Positions 55,102 through 63,907 of a stretch of 64,000 bases of DNA are shown here, one piece after another. A program made the translations under genes and the position numbers. This DNA is from Candidatus Intricatilinea gracilis (GTDB lineage: Bacteria > Pseudomonadota > Gammaproteobacteria > Burkholderiales > Burkholderiaceae_C), in assembly GCA_016702605.1 (NCBI GenBank), contig JADJDQ010000001.1, positions 496,001 through 560,000 on the forward strand, in the 5' to 3' direction. Position 1 is the first letter of the stretch; each line of letters begins with the position of its first letter. The notes under the pieces were generated by a model. It saw only the letters and a list, made by a program, of their open reading frames with translations, had not been told where the DNA came from and searched no databases.

Positions 55102-55584
55102 ATGTCCGCACTACCCTCGATCGACGCCTTGATGGCGCAACTCACTGCGCGGGGGATTACGCTTCCACCCGGGCCGGTTCATGCCGACGGATTCGGTGAC
55201 TCCGCGGAACTGTCCGAAGAGCTCTTGGCGCTTATCAGGTCGGGGCGCAAGCGCGCTGGCGCGGGTTTGCTTTGGGCGTATGAGCACGATGGCGACCATA
55301 TTTCTCGGGTCGGAGACATCGAGATCGTCGTCGATCACCTCAATGCACCCGCTATGGTCACAAGAATCGTCAGCGCCGAGATCACTCCATTCAACGAGGT
55401 CACCGCCGAGTACGCAGCACTTGAAGGCGAAGGCGACGGGTCACTCGAGTATTGGCGCCGGGCGCACTGGAACTTCTTCTCGCGCGAGTGCAAGCGCATC
55501 GGCAAACAGCCCACCGAGTCGATGTTGGTCAGATGCTCCGTCTTCGAGGTATTGCATCTATTACCTCCGCTGAGCACGACTTGA
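55102..55584 (+). CDS. ASCH-domain protein
   Basis: A 160-residue protein with an ASCH domain (RNA-binding PUA-like fold). GRKRAGAGLLWAYEHDGDHISRVGDIEIVVDHLNAPAMVTRI is followed by ITPFNEVTAEYAALEGEGDGSLEYWRRAHWNFFSREC, the conserved EGEGD...W...H..FF block. Some ASCH proteins are ribonucleases or N4-acetylcytidine amidohydrolases, others have unknown roles. CCGGAGG precedes the ATG at 55102. It is the last gene before the right repeat block. Confidence 0.85.
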   Translation: MSALPSIDALMAQLTARGITLPPGPVHADGFGDSAELSEELLALIRSGRKRAGAGLLWAYEHDGDHISRVGDIEIVVDHLNAPAMVTRIVSAEITPFNEVTAEYAALEGEGDGSLEYWRRAHWNFFSRECKRIGKQPTESMLVRCSVFEVLHLLPPLSTT

Positions 55585-56001
55585 GCAAACAACCAGGAGT
55601 TACCAACTCCGCCCCGCGACACCACCCAACGTGCGGGTCTGCACTGGGCGGCTCATCAAATTGGCTCGCAGGGCGAAGGATCGAATATCAAGCCGCATTG
55701 CCCGGGCCCTGCACCACAGACAATTCACGCCGAGCTACCCCTGTTCCTCGAGCCATGTATCGGACATGACCTGCGAGGTAGTTCGGGGTGACCCCCAACA
55801 CCTCACGGCGCCTTGGCAGCCACCACCTTGCAATTGGCGGCGATGGCCTTGTTGACCGTGGTGATCGTGTTGTCGGCGACCGTGTAGGGCACCTCCTTGC
55901 CGGCGGCCTTGAAGAGTTTGGCCGTGGCCTCGGCCACGCAGAGCTGCTTCACCTCGGCGGCGGTCTGGGTGGGAACTTGTTTCTCAAAAGTGGACACCCG
56001 C

Positions 56002-56805
56002 TCATGAACAAACGCTTTTCTCGAATACTGCTGGCGACCGGTAGCCGATCGAAGAATGTAGGCGCTGCTGGTTGTAGAACTGGATATAACTCAGCAACGC
56101 CTTGTGCAAATCGTCGTCGGCTGTGAATGTCTGGCCGTACAACTCCTCGGTCTTCATCGAATGGAAGAACGATTCCATGTGCGCGTTGTCGTTCATCTTG
56201 CCCGGTCGGTTCATGCTCTGCACGATACCGTGTTTCACCAGCTTTTGGCGATAGGCCCACGCCGCATATTCGATGCCGCGGTCGCTGTGGAAGTGCAGGC
56301 CGGTTTCGGGCTGGCGGTTGCGAACCGCGTGATTGACGGCATCCAAGGTTAGTGCGGCATCCCGGTTGCGGCTCAGGCTCCATCCGATGATGCGCCGGGA
56401 GAACTTGTCCATCACCACTGCCAGATAGCGCCATTGGCCACTGACCTTGAGGTAGGTGACGTCGCCGACCCAGACCTGATTGAGTCGCTCAAGTTTCACG
56501 TCACGCTCGGTGTTGGGGATGCTGGTAAAGAACGCCTTCTGGCCTACGCGGGATCGACGGTACAGGCGGGCACTTCGCCCCTGCAGTCGTGCACAGCGCA
56601 TCACTCTGGCCACGGTGCCTCGACTGACCTCGGTTCCTTGCTGTGATAGCGCATGCTTGATGCGCGGGCTGCCGTAGTAGCCACGGCTGTCGGTATGAAT
56701 GCGGCGCACCTGTTCGACTAGGCCTTCGTCGCGCACCTGACGCGCACTAGGGTCACGACCTTGCCAGGCATAAAGCCTGAGCGGCTGACCTTGAAGTATT
56801 CGCAC
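56002..56805 (-). CDS. IS3-family transposase OrfB (DDE integrase), N-terminus frameshifted
   Basis: A 267-codon frame with the rve/DDE catalytic domain: WVGDVTYLKVSGQWRYLAVVMD (first Asp), HSDRGIEYAAWAYR (second Asp) and MNDNAHMESFFHSMKTEEL (Glu). The preceding HTH_21-type region YAWQGRDPSARQVRDEGLVEQVRRIH is present. The expected upstream part (FIQANRQTHAVQMMCEYFKVSRSGF) lies in another frame because one T is missing near 56770 (TTTTAT to TTTAT). A normal OrfAB fusion therefore cannot form unless this is a sequencing error. Confidence 0.88.
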   Translation of the reverse strand: MRILQGQPLRLYAWQGRDPSARQVRDEGLVEQVRRIHTDSRGYYGSPRIKHALSQQGTEVSRGTVARVMRCARLQGRSARLYRRSRVGQKAFFTSIPNTERDVKLERLNQVWVGDVTYLKVSGQWRYLAVVMDKFSRRIIGWSLSRNRDAALTLDAVNHAVRNRQPETGLHFHSDRGIEYAAWAYRQKLVKHGIVQSMNRPGKMNDNAHMESFFHSMKTEELYGQTFTADDDLHKALLSYIQFYNQQRLHSSIGYRSPAVFEKSVCS

Positions 56806-56806
56806 A

Positions 56807-57172
56807 TCATTTGGACCGCGTGGGTTTGCCGGTTTGCCTGGATGAAGGCGAAGACTTCGCCTTTAGTTCTGAGGCAAACCGGATGGCTTTTTTTAGGAGG
56901 TCGTGCTCCATTTGCAGGCGCTGATACTTCTTCTCGACATCATGTAGTCGCTTCAACTCGGCCACGGAGTCTGGATCGACCTTGGGAGCTTTGCCCACAA
57001 GCACTCCTTCGCGCACCTGCTTGCGCCACTTGGACAACATGAAGGGGTGAATGCACAAGGACTCGGCAACGTCCTTGATCAACACCCCCGGCGACTCCGA
57101 CATCTTGACCGCCGTGAGTTTGAAATCAACTCCGTAGCGATCGACCATTTGCGGCCCTGGCATCCCCATCAA
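56807..57172 (-). CDS. IS3-family OrfA (helix-turn-helix)
   Basis: A 121-residue protein with the IS3 OrfA helix-turn-helix (VDFKLTAVKMSESPGVLIKDVAESLCIHPFMLSKWRKQVREG) and a leucine-zipper-like coiled coil (VAELKRLHDVEKKYQRLQMEHDLLKKAI). A AAA AAA G at 56886-56893 is the expected -1 frameshift site for making the OrfAB transposase. Confidence 0.9.
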   Translation of the reverse strand: MMGMPGPQMVDRYGVDFKLTAVKMSESPGVLIKDVAESLCIHPFMLSKWRKQVREGVLVGKAPKVDPDSVAELKRLHDVEKKYQRLQMEHDLLKKAIRFASELKAKSSPSSRQTGKPTRSK

Positions 57173-57496
57173 TTACTCCTTCGGTTAGGTCGGAGTGTCC
57201 ACTAAAGTAAAACAAGGTTCGTGTCCTGGCCGATGTAGGTGTTGGATACCACGTCGGCTTGGGCGGCGCCGGTGCCGGGTTCGCCAGCTTTGCCGACCAC
57301 GGACCGATAGGTGTCCTTGGACACCTTGGCTGCGTCGCTGACGACGCCCGGCAGATCGATGCTGACGCAGCCGGCGAACACGGGCAACGCGACGAGTAGT
57401 AGCAGGTGGACTGGTTTCATGGGGGCTCCTGCGCGGGATTATCTGCAGGGGTCGGGTGGGATTTGATGGGCGCCGCGGGCCGCGAGCCGCCGTCAC

Positions 57497-59065
57497 TCAT
57501 TGGGGCGCCCCGGTGCGTGGCCAGATGAAGTGGGCGTCGCCGTTGTAGTCGCTGGCTTGCCAGTCGCTCACCGACCAGAAGATGCGGGTGCGGTCGGCTG
57601 GCAGGGTGATGCCGGGGCCGGTGGCGCGCAGGCTCACGCCCGCCAGGTCGAACCAGCTGTTGCTGCTGCGGATGCCGATGCGCCCGCGCAGTTGCACTGC
57701 CGTGGCGCTGAGTTCGCTGTCGCGGGCATCGATGGCCACACCGACGGCGTCTGCCGGCACGCCGGTGGCGACGGTGGCATCACTCGCGTCGATCACGCTG
57801 TCGCTGATGCTGACCGTGCTGTTGTCCAGCACCAGGCGGCCGATGTGGGCGGCGTGGATGTGCACGCGCCCGCAGCGGCGCAGGGTCAGGCTGTCGTAAC
57901 GGCCGGTGTAACGCGCGCCGTCGGTGCCTTGGCACAGGCCGTGGCCCTGGCTGGGCGCCAGCACCAGGGCGGCGGCATCGGCCGAGGCGCGTGGTGCGGG
58001 CAGCGGGCCGACCAGTGCCTCGCGCAGCAGCAGGGCGAACTCGCCCGGCTGGTCCGCCATGGGGGTGTGTCCGGCGCCGGGCAGCACCTGCAGGCGCGCG
58101 CGCGGCAGGCGTGCGGCCAGCAACTGGCCGGTGCGCAGCGGGGCGATGCGGTCGGCGTCGCCCCAGATCAGCGTGGTGGGGGCGGTGGTGGCACGGATGG
58201 CGGCGCTGAAGTCGTGTTCGACCAGGCCCAGCGCCGAGTCCAGCTGCACCATGCCGCCCAGCAGGGCGCGGCGCACGTCGGGGTTGCGCATCAACCAGGG
58301 GGTGAAGTCGTAGCGGTCGTCGCGGCCCAGAAAAAGCAGGCTGCTCAGGCCGTGCAGCTTGCCGACCACCGTGCCGATCAGGCCGTCAAGCGCGAAACCG
58401 GTGGCCGGCGCCTTCTGCGCCACGATGTGCTGCATGAACACCGGCTTGAGCAGGATGCCGGCGGCGTCGACCATCACCAGGCGATCGACCAGGCCCGGGT
58501 GGCGATGCGCCAGCGCCAGGCTGAGCGCGCCGCCGAGCGAGTGGCCCACCACCTGCACCCGCCGGCCCGGCGCCAGGCGCGTGATCAGCTCGGCGAGCTG
58601 GTCGGCCAGGGCCGCAAAGGCCAGCGCGCGACGAGACGGCGGCGAAGCGCCGAAGCCCGGCAGGTCGACCGCCAGCACCTGGTGGTCGCGCGCCAGGTCG
58701 AGCGCCGTGGCGGCCCAGTCGGTGTGGGCGTTCTGGCCCAGGCCATGCACCAGCAACACGACCGGTGTGTCGGCGAGTGCATGGGCCGGCCCGACACGGC
58801 CGACCGCCAGCGTCTGGCCGTCAGCCAGGGGCACGCAGGTGTAGGTCAGCCCGGGCAGCCGCACCGGGGGGCGCGCCGGGCGGCCGTCGTCGGCCCGCAG
58901 CAGCACGGCGCCGCAGGGCGAGGCAGCCCAGTCCGCGTCGGGCTCGGCGGCTTGCACCGGCCCGGCCGACAAGACCATCATCATCAGGCCGACGACGTGC
59001 AGCAAGGCGGTCGGCCAGCCCTTGGCCCAGGCGCGTGGGTGCGACCACTCTTTGCAGCGCAGCAT
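57497..59065 (-). CDS. Exported alpha/beta hydrolase with C-terminal beta-helix-like domain
   Basis: A 522-residue protein. The signal peptide is around residues 15-40 (ALLHVVGLMMMVLSAGPVQAA). The alpha/beta hydrolase at about 85-375 has oxyanion region VHGLGQNAHTDW, nucleophile Ser176 in VVGHSLGGA, Asp in IWGDADRI and His in GAGHTP. From about 395 to the end is a repetitive beta-strand domain (RCGRVHIHAAHIGRLVLDNSTVSISDSVIDAS...) resembling a short right-handed beta-helix. The combination is unusual. It starts 12 bp after livF and may be the last gene of that operon. An ATG at 59101, overlapping livF, is the alternative start. Confidence 0.8.
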   Translation of the reverse strand: MLRCKEWSHPRAWAKGWPTALLHVVGLMMMVLSAGPVQAAEPDADWAASPCGAVLLRADDGRPARPPVRLPGLTYTCVPLADGQTLAVGRVGPAHALADTPVVLLVHGLGQNAHTDWAATALDLARDHQVLAVDLPGFGASPPSRRALAFAALADQLAELITRLAPGRRVQVVGHSLGGALSLALAHRHPGLVDRLVMVDAAGILLKPVFMQHIVAQKAPATGFALDGLIGTVVGKLHGLSSLLFLGRDDRYDFTPWLMRNPDVRRALLGGMVQLDSALGLVEHDFSAAIRATTAPTTLIWGDADRIAPLRTGQLLAARLPRARLQVLPGAGHTPMADQPGEFALLLREALVGPLPAPRASADAAALVLAPSQGHGLCQGTDGARYTGRYDSLTLRRCGRVHIHAAHIGRLVLDNSTVSISDSVIDASDATVATGVPADAVGVAIDARDSELSATAVQLRGRIGIRSSNSWFDLAGVSLRATGPGITLPADRTRIFWSVSDWQASDYNGDAHFIWPRTGAPQ

Positions 59066-59076
59066 GGCCAAGGTCG

Positions 59077-59808
59077 TCAACGCGCGGCCACACCCAGCCA
59101 CTGGTCGAGCGGTGTGGCATCACTCAGCAGTGATTCGCTGGTGGCACGCAGCACCACCGTGCCGCGATCGAGCACGAGGGCCTCGTCGGTGATGCCCAGC
59201 ACCAGGGCCGGGTGTTGCTCGACGACGATGGCGCTCAGGCCGTCGTCGCGCACCACCCGGCGGATGGCGCGCAGCAGCTCCTCGACGATGATGGGCGCCA
59301 GGCCTTCGAGCGGTTCGTCCAGCAGCAGCAGGCGCGGGTTGAGCACCAGGGCGCGCGCCACGGCCAACATCTGCTGCTCACCACCCGACAGCTGCGTGCC
59401 CAGGTTGCGGCGCCGTTCGGCCAGGCGCGGAAACAGCTCGAAGGCGCGCGCCGGTGTCCAGGCACCCGGGCGGGCCACGGCGGTGAGGTTCTCCTCGACC
59501 GTGAGCGACTTGAAGATGTTGCGCTCCTGCGGCACATAACCCAGCCCGGCGGCGGCACGGTGCCAGGGCGCCAGCGCATGGATGGCCTGCCCGCCCAGCG
59601 TGATGTGCCCGCCCAGCCGGCGCGTCATCACCCCCATGATGGTGTTGATGAGCGTCGTCTTGCCCGTGCCGTTGCGGCCCAGCAGCGCGAGTGATCGGCC
59701 GGCGGCCAGCTCGAAACTCACGTCGGCGAGCACTACCGCGTCGCCATAACCGCAGCTCAGGCGCTCGACCTGCAGCAGCGGCGCCTTGTTGGTCGAGGGA
59801 TCAACCAT
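59077..59808 (-). CDS. livF: Liv-type ABC transporter ATP-binding protein (LivF), second system
   Basis: A 243-residue ATPase. Walker A is GRNGTGKTTL, LGYVPQERNIFKSLTVEENL is LivF-typical, the signature is QLSGGEQQMLAVARAL, Walker B is LLLLDEPLEGLAP and the switch is IVVEQHP. The ATG at 59808 overlaps the LivG stop by eight bp; the open frame upstream is a shadow. Part of a complete livKHMGF set on the minus strand. Confidence 0.94.
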   Translation of the reverse strand: MVDPSTNKAPLLQVERLSCGYGDAVVLADVSFELAAGRSLALLGRNGTGKTTLINTIMGVMTRRLGGHITLGGQAIHALAPWHRAAAGLGYVPQERNIFKSLTVEENLTAVARPGAWTPARAFELFPRLAERRRNLGTQLSGGEQQMLAVARALVLNPRLLLLDEPLEGLAPIIVEELLRAIRRVVRDDGLSAIVVEQHPALVLGITDEALVLDRGTVVLRATSESLLSDATPLDQWLGVAAR

Positions 59809-60589
59809 GGCTGGCCCCAGCCGCGTGGCGTGTGCCGGTGAGTGATTCACCCAGGTAGACGGCGCGCACCTCGGGGTCGGCGGCAATCTGGGCCGGTGTG
59901 CCTTCGGTCAACACGCCGCCGTTGACGAGCACGGTCATGTGGGTGGCGAAGCTGAAGACCAGGTCCATGTCGTGTTCGATGAGCAGCACGGCCACGTCGG
60001 CCGGCAGCGCGGCGATGGTGGCCAGGATGTCGGCGCGTTCGGCGGCCGGCACACCAGCGGCGGGTTCGTCGAGCAGCAGCAGTTGCGGCTCCAGCGCCAC
60101 GGCCAGGGCGATCTCGAGCAGGCGGCGTTTGCCGTAGGGCAGCTCGGCGGTGCGGCGCCCGGCCACGTCGTCGAGGCGGAACTGATGCAGCAGCACCTCG
60201 CAGCGCGACGCCACGCGGGCATCGTCACCGAGTGCCTGCCACCAGCGCCTGGACGCACCCTGCTTGCTCGACACCGCCAGCGCCAGGCTCTGCAGCGGCG
60301 TGATGGTGGGCCAGAGCTGGTTGATCTGGAAGGTGCGCACGAGGCCCAGGCCGACGCGCTGATGCGCCGGTAGCGCGGTGATGTCGCGCCCCGCCAGGTC
60401 GATGCGCCCGCTGCTGGGCGCCAGCACGCCCGTCAGCAGGTTGACGAGCGTCGTCTTGCCCGCGCCGTTGGGGCCGATCAGGGCGTGACGCGCGCCGCGG
60501 CGCACGGTGAGGTGCACATCGCGTGTGGCGACCAGGCCGCCGAAACGCCGCACCAGGGCGTGGGTCTGCAGCACGACGTCGTCGATCAT
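59801..60589 (-). CDS. livG: Liv-type ABC transporter ATP-binding protein (LivG), second system
   Basis: A 262-residue ATPase. LVRRFGGLVATRDVHLTVRRGARHALIGPNGAGKTTLVNLLTG contains Walker A. It also has GLGLVRTFQINQLWP, ELPYGKRRLLEIALAVALEPQLLLLDEPAAGVP (signature variant plus Walker B) and LIEHDMDLVF. The start overlaps the livM stop (ATGA). Confidence 0.94.
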   Translation of the reverse strand: MIDDVVLQTHALVRRFGGLVATRDVHLTVRRGARHALIGPNGAGKTTLVNLLTGVLAPSSGRIDLAGRDITALPAHQRVGLGLVRTFQINQLWPTITPLQSLALAVSSKQGASRRWWQALGDDARVASRCEVLLHQFRLDDVAGRRTAELPYGKRRLLEIALAVALEPQLLLLDEPAAGVPAAERADILATIAALPADVAVLLIEHDMDLVFSFATHMTVLVNGGVLTEGTPAQIAADPEVRAVYLGESLTGTRHAAGASHG

Positions 60590-61584
60590 GATCCGGCCCC
60601 GCGCTTGAACCAGCGGCGCGGCGAGAACAGCCGTTCGCGCCCGACCAGCATCAACACGACGAGGATGAGGCCGATCCAGAAGTTCCAGTACTGCGCCGTC
60701 CAGGCCGAGATGACGTCGTGCATGAGCTTGAAGGCAATGGCGCCGATCAGCCCGCCCCACAACCAGCCGGCGCCGCCGATCACCAGCGCCAGCAAGACGT
60801 CGGCACTGCGGTGGAACTCGAAGACATCGAGAGACGCAAACCCGGTCGTCTGCGCCAGCAGCGCCCCCGACGCACCAGCCAGCGCCGCCGCCAGCGTGTA
60901 GACCGCGGCCAGCCGGCCCTGCACCGACAGGCCGATGGCCGAGACACGCAGCCGGTTGTCGCGCAGCGCCTGCAACGACACACCGAACGGTGTGTGCACC
61001 AGCCGGCGCAGCACCACGAAGACGACGAACAAGACACCGAGTGAATAGACCGACGCCGTGCGCGCCGCCAGATCGAACTCGAAACGCCCGACGAAGGGCA
61101 CGACGATGGGGCCCATCACCACACCCTGCAGTCCGTCGGCGCCACCGGTCAGGCCGTCGAACTTGTTGGCCAGTTCCAGCAGCACCAGGGCAATGCCCAG
61201 GGTGACCATCAGGCGGGTGAGGTCGGTGCCACGCACGATCATCGGGCTGGTGAGTGCGCCAAGCAGCGCGCCCAGCGCCGTGCCCACCGCCAGTCCCGTG
61301 AGCGGGTCGGCGCCCACATGTTTGGCAAACAGCGCAGCCCCATAGGCCCCCACCCCGAAGAACGCCGCATGGCCGAGCGAGACGATGCCGGCGTAACCCA
61401 GCACCAGGTCGAGCGAGACGGCAAACAGGGCCAGGATGGCAATCTCGTTGAACAGCGCGGCGTGGCTCGGCAACACGAACAGCGCAGCCCAGATCGCGGC
61501 CCAGACGGCCATCTCCCAGCCGCGCCAGCGCATCACGGCAGCGCTGCGGCGGCGCAGCTGGTCGGCCATGCCGGTGTCGCTCAT
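60586..61584 (-). CDS. livM: Liv-type ABC transporter permease (LivM), second system
   Basis: A 332-residue polytopic permease: LVLGYAGIVSLGHAAFFGVGAYGAALF, MIVRGTDLTRLMVTLGIALVLLELANKFDGLTGGADGLQG, FGVSLQALRDNRLRVSAIG, and LALVIGGAGWLWGGLIGAIAF. These are the usual LivM blocks. Both ends overlap neighbouring genes by four bp. Confidence 0.94.
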   Translation of the reverse strand: MSDTGMADQLRRRSAAVMRWRGWEMAVWAAIWAALFVLPSHAALFNEIAILALFAVSLDLVLGYAGIVSLGHAAFFGVGAYGAALFAKHVGADPLTGLAVGTALGALLGALTSPMIVRGTDLTRLMVTLGIALVLLELANKFDGLTGGADGLQGVVMGPIVVPFVGRFEFDLAARTASVYSLGVLFVVFVVLRRLVHTPFGVSLQALRDNRLRVSAIGLSVQGRLAAVYTLAAALAGASGALLAQTTGFASLDVFEFHRSADVLLALVIGGAGWLWGGLIGAIAFKLMHDVISAWTAQYWNFWIGLILVVLMLVGRERLFSPRRWFKRGAGS

Positions 61585-62456
61585 CGGGTGGCCTCACGCG
61601 TGAACAGGCCTTGCGGGCGCCACAGCAGGATCACGATCATCAATGTGTAGACGATGAAACCACCGAGCTTGGGCAGGTAGTACTTGCCCATCACGTCGGC
61701 GATGCCCAGCAGCAGTGCCGCGGCCAGCGGGCCGGTGATGGAACTGCTGCCCCCCACGGCGCAGACGATCAGGAAATACACCATGAACTTGAGCGGAAAA
61801 CTCGGGTCGACGCCCAGGATGTCGGCACCCAGCGCTCCCCCCAGCCCGGCCAGTCCCGAGCCCACGGCGAAGGTCAACAAGAAGACGCGGTCGACCGGGA
61901 TGCCCAGCGCGGCTGCCACGCGCGGGTCGTCCACCGCCGCACGCAGCCGGCTGCCGAAACGTGTGCGCACCAGCACCAGTTGCAGCGCCGCGGCCAGCAG
62001 GCAGCAGGTGACGACGATGAACAGCCGGTACGCGCCGATGCCCAGCATGAACGGTGTGTCGGCAAAGAACTCCCAGCGCTGACGCAGCCAGTCGGGCAAC
62101 TGCACGTTGAGCTGCGACGAGCCGACGAAGTAGTCCACCGCCGCCACCGCCATGAAGGTCAGGCCGATGCTGAACAACACCTGGTCCAGATGTGGCTTGG
62201 CATACATCGGCCGGTACAGCGTGCGTTCGAGCAGCGCCCCGGCGAGTGCCGGCATTACGAAGCACACCGGCAACGCGGCCAGAAAAGGCCAGCCTGCCCG
62301 CTGCATCAGCAGCACCAGCAGGTAACCACCGGCCATGGCGAAGGCGCCGTGCGCCAGGTTGACGAAGTTCATCAACCCCATCGTCACCGCCAGCCCCAGG
62401 GCCAGCACGAACAGCAGCATGCCGTAGGCAATGCCGTCGAAGAGCAGGGTCAACAT
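61581..62456 (-). CDS. livH: Liv-type ABC transporter permease (LivH), second system
   Basis: A 291-residue polytopic permease opening LTLLFDGIAYGMLLFVLALGLAVTMGLMNFVNLAHGAFAMAGGYLLVLL. It continues with FGSRLRAAVDDPRVAAALGI and VCAVGGSSSITGPLAAALLLGIADVMGKYY. The stop overlaps the livM start. It lies 99 bp after the binding-protein gene. Confidence 0.94.
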   Translation of the reverse strand: MLTLLFDGIAYGMLLFVLALGLAVTMGLMNFVNLAHGAFAMAGGYLLVLLMQRAGWPFLAALPVCFVMPALAGALLERTLYRPMYAKPHLDQVLFSIGLTFMAVAAVDYFVGSSQLNVQLPDWLRQRWEFFADTPFMLGIGAYRLFIVVTCCLLAAALQLVLVRTRFGSRLRAAVDDPRVAAALGIPVDRVFLLTFAVGSGLAGLGGALGADILGVDPSFPLKFMVYFLIVCAVGGSSSITGPLAAALLLGIADVMGKYYLPKLGGFIVYTLMIVILLWRPQGLFTREATR

Positions 62457-62555
62457 TCAGACTGGGCGCAAACAGCTGGCAGGGCAGGCTACCGAAAGAA
62501 GGGCCGCGGCATCAGCCCCCTCGGGGGGCGGCCGGTGTATTCGCCGGCCGGGGGC

Positions 62556-63734
62556 TCACTTCGCTGCCTTGCCAGGATCCTTCACCGCCTTGATCGTCTC
62601 GAACTCGACGTTGTAGAGCGCACCGCCCACCTTCTCGACCTTGCGGATGTAGATGTCCTGCACGATGTCGCGGGTGGCGGTGTCGATGCTGACGGGGCCG
62701 CGCGGGCTTTCGAAGCGCTGGGTCTTCATGGCTTCGAGCAGGGCCTCGCCGCCAGCGCCCTTGCTGGCTTCGAGGCCCCTGTAGATGAGCCGCATGCCGT
62801 CGTAACCACCCACGGCCATGAAGTTGGGCCGCATGCGCGGGTTGGCGGCCTGGAAGGCGTCGACGAACGCCTTGTTGACGGTGGAGTTGTGCGCCGCCGA
62901 GTAGTGGTGCGAGGTGACGACCCCGAGCGCCACGTCGCCCATCTCGTTGAGGATGTCGTCGTCGACCACGTCGCCTGTGCCGATGAGTTTGACTCCGGCC
63001 TTGTCCAGCCCGCGCTCGGCAAACTGCTTCATGAAGGCCGTGCCTTGGCCCGAGGGCAGGAAGACAAACACCGCGTCGGGTTTCTCGTCGCGCACCTTCT
63101 GCAGCACGGGCGCAAAGTCGGGGCTGCGCATGGGCGTGCGGAGTTTGTCGACGACCGTGCCACCGTGTTCGGTGAAGCGCTGCACGAAGAACTTCTCGGC
63201 ATCGATGCCCGGGCCGTAGTCGGCCACCAGGCTCACGACCTTGGTGATCTTGTTCTTGGCCGCCCATTCGGCAATGCCGACCGTGGCCTGCGGCAGCGTG
63301 AAGCTGGTGCGCACGATCCAGGGCGAGGCTTCGGTGATGCTCGACGTGGCGGCGGCCATCACCACCAGCGGCGTCTTGCCCTGTGTCGCCACCGGTGCGG
63401 CAGCCAGCGCCAGCGGGGTGAGGCCGAAGCCGGCCAGCGCGACGACCTTGTCGTTCACCACCAGTTCCTGCGCCAGGCGGCGGGTGGTGTCGGCGATGCC
63501 GGCGTCGTCCTTGAGCACGAGTTCGACCTTCTTGCCACCCACGGCCGTGCCGTTCTGAGCCATCCACAGCCGAGCCGCTGCCTCGATCTGCTTGCCGGTG
63601 GAGGCAAACGGCCCGGTCATGGGCAGGATGAGGCCGATCTTGACCGTGTCGGACTGGGCCTGGGCCGAGCCGATGGCGCCAGCAGCAAGCAAGGCGGCGC
63701 TGAGCAGATGCAGTTGTTGGCGGCGGGACATCAT
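62556..63734 (-). CDS. Liv-type ABC transporter periplasmic binding protein, second system
   Basis: A 392-residue binding protein with a signal peptide ending GSAQAQ. The mature protein begins SDTVKIGLILPMTGPFASTGKQIEAAARLWM, with DDAGIADTTRRLAQELVVNDKV, VVMAAATSSITEASPWIVRTSFT and a C-terminal DIVQDIYIRKVEKVGG. AGGAG eight bases upstream supports the ATG at 63734. It heads the operon. Sequence style suggests a small carboxylate or aromatic acid, but the ligand is unknown. Confidence 0.92.
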   Translation of the reverse strand: MMSRRQQLHLLSAALLAAGAIGSAQAQSDTVKIGLILPMTGPFASTGKQIEAAARLWMAQNGTAVGGKKVELVLKDDAGIADTTRRLAQELVVNDKVVALAGFGLTPLALAAAPVATQGKTPLVVMAAATSSITEASPWIVRTSFTLPQATVGIAEWAAKNKITKVVSLVADYGPGIDAEKFFVQRFTEHGGTVVDKLRTPMRSPDFAPVLQKVRDEKPDAVFVFLPSGQGTAFMKQFAERGLDKAGVKLIGTGDVVDDDILNEMGDVALGVVTSHHYSAAHNSTVNKAFVDAFQAANPRMRPNFMAVGGYDGMRLIYRGLEASKGAGGEALLEAMKTQRFESPRGPVSIDTATRDIVQDIYIRKVEKVGGALYNVEFETIKAVKDPGKAAK

Positions 63735-63907
63735 GGCGTGGTCTCCTGTGGCGCGTGGGCGGCCGGTGTTTTGAGTCGGTATCGGTGGGGTAAGAGTCGG
63801 ACGTGCGGTGGACGAGTGTGCGGCCACGCGTCGGACTTGATCGATCGGTGGCGCTGCGCCGCAGTTGCAACGATGTTAGCCATCCGGCGCCCGCAACCCG
63901 TACGCAC

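Larger units (their letters stand above)
55972..57220 (-). mobile_element. IS3-family insertion sequence (1249 bp)
   Basis: The termini are imperfect inverted repeats: left GGAACTTGTTT...AGTGGACAC and, on the other strand at the right, GAACCTTGTTTT...AGTGGACAC. GTG at 55969-55971 and 57221-57223 is a 3-bp target duplication, and the uninterrupted target can be read in the left copy near 42195. It carries orfA and orfB with an A7G slippery run at 56886-56893. A single missing T in orfB probably inactivates it. Confidence 0.92.
55803..57420 (-). pseudogene. Lipoprotein-like gene, right copy, interrupted by an IS
   Basis: The 5' part (57420-57221) encodes MKPVHLLLLVALPVFAGC with lipobox, then SIDLPGVVSDAAKVSKDTYRSVVG ... 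SNTYIGQDT. The 3' part (55968-55803) encodes TAAEVKQLCVAEATAKLFKAAGKEVPYTVADNTITTVNKAIAANCKVV. A 1249-bp IS3-family element separates them. Restored, it would be a lipoprotein of about 121 residues with no recognised family. The ATG here is intact, unlike in the left copy. It follows the hydrolase gene on the same strand. Confidence 0.85.
55743..57773. repeat. Large direct-repeat block, right copy (split by IS3 element)
   Basis: Without the inserted element and its 3-bp target duplication, this matches 41972-42752 over about 780 bp in the same orientation. It continues uninterrupted into the full-length hydrolase gene on its right. The IS arrived after the duplication or is at least absent from the left copy. 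Confidence 0.85.

Noticed and set aside
57500..59539. A 679-codon plus-strand frame opposite the exported hydrolase and livF
   Set aside because: Low-complexity antisense translation; the minus-strand products carry clear catalytic motifs.
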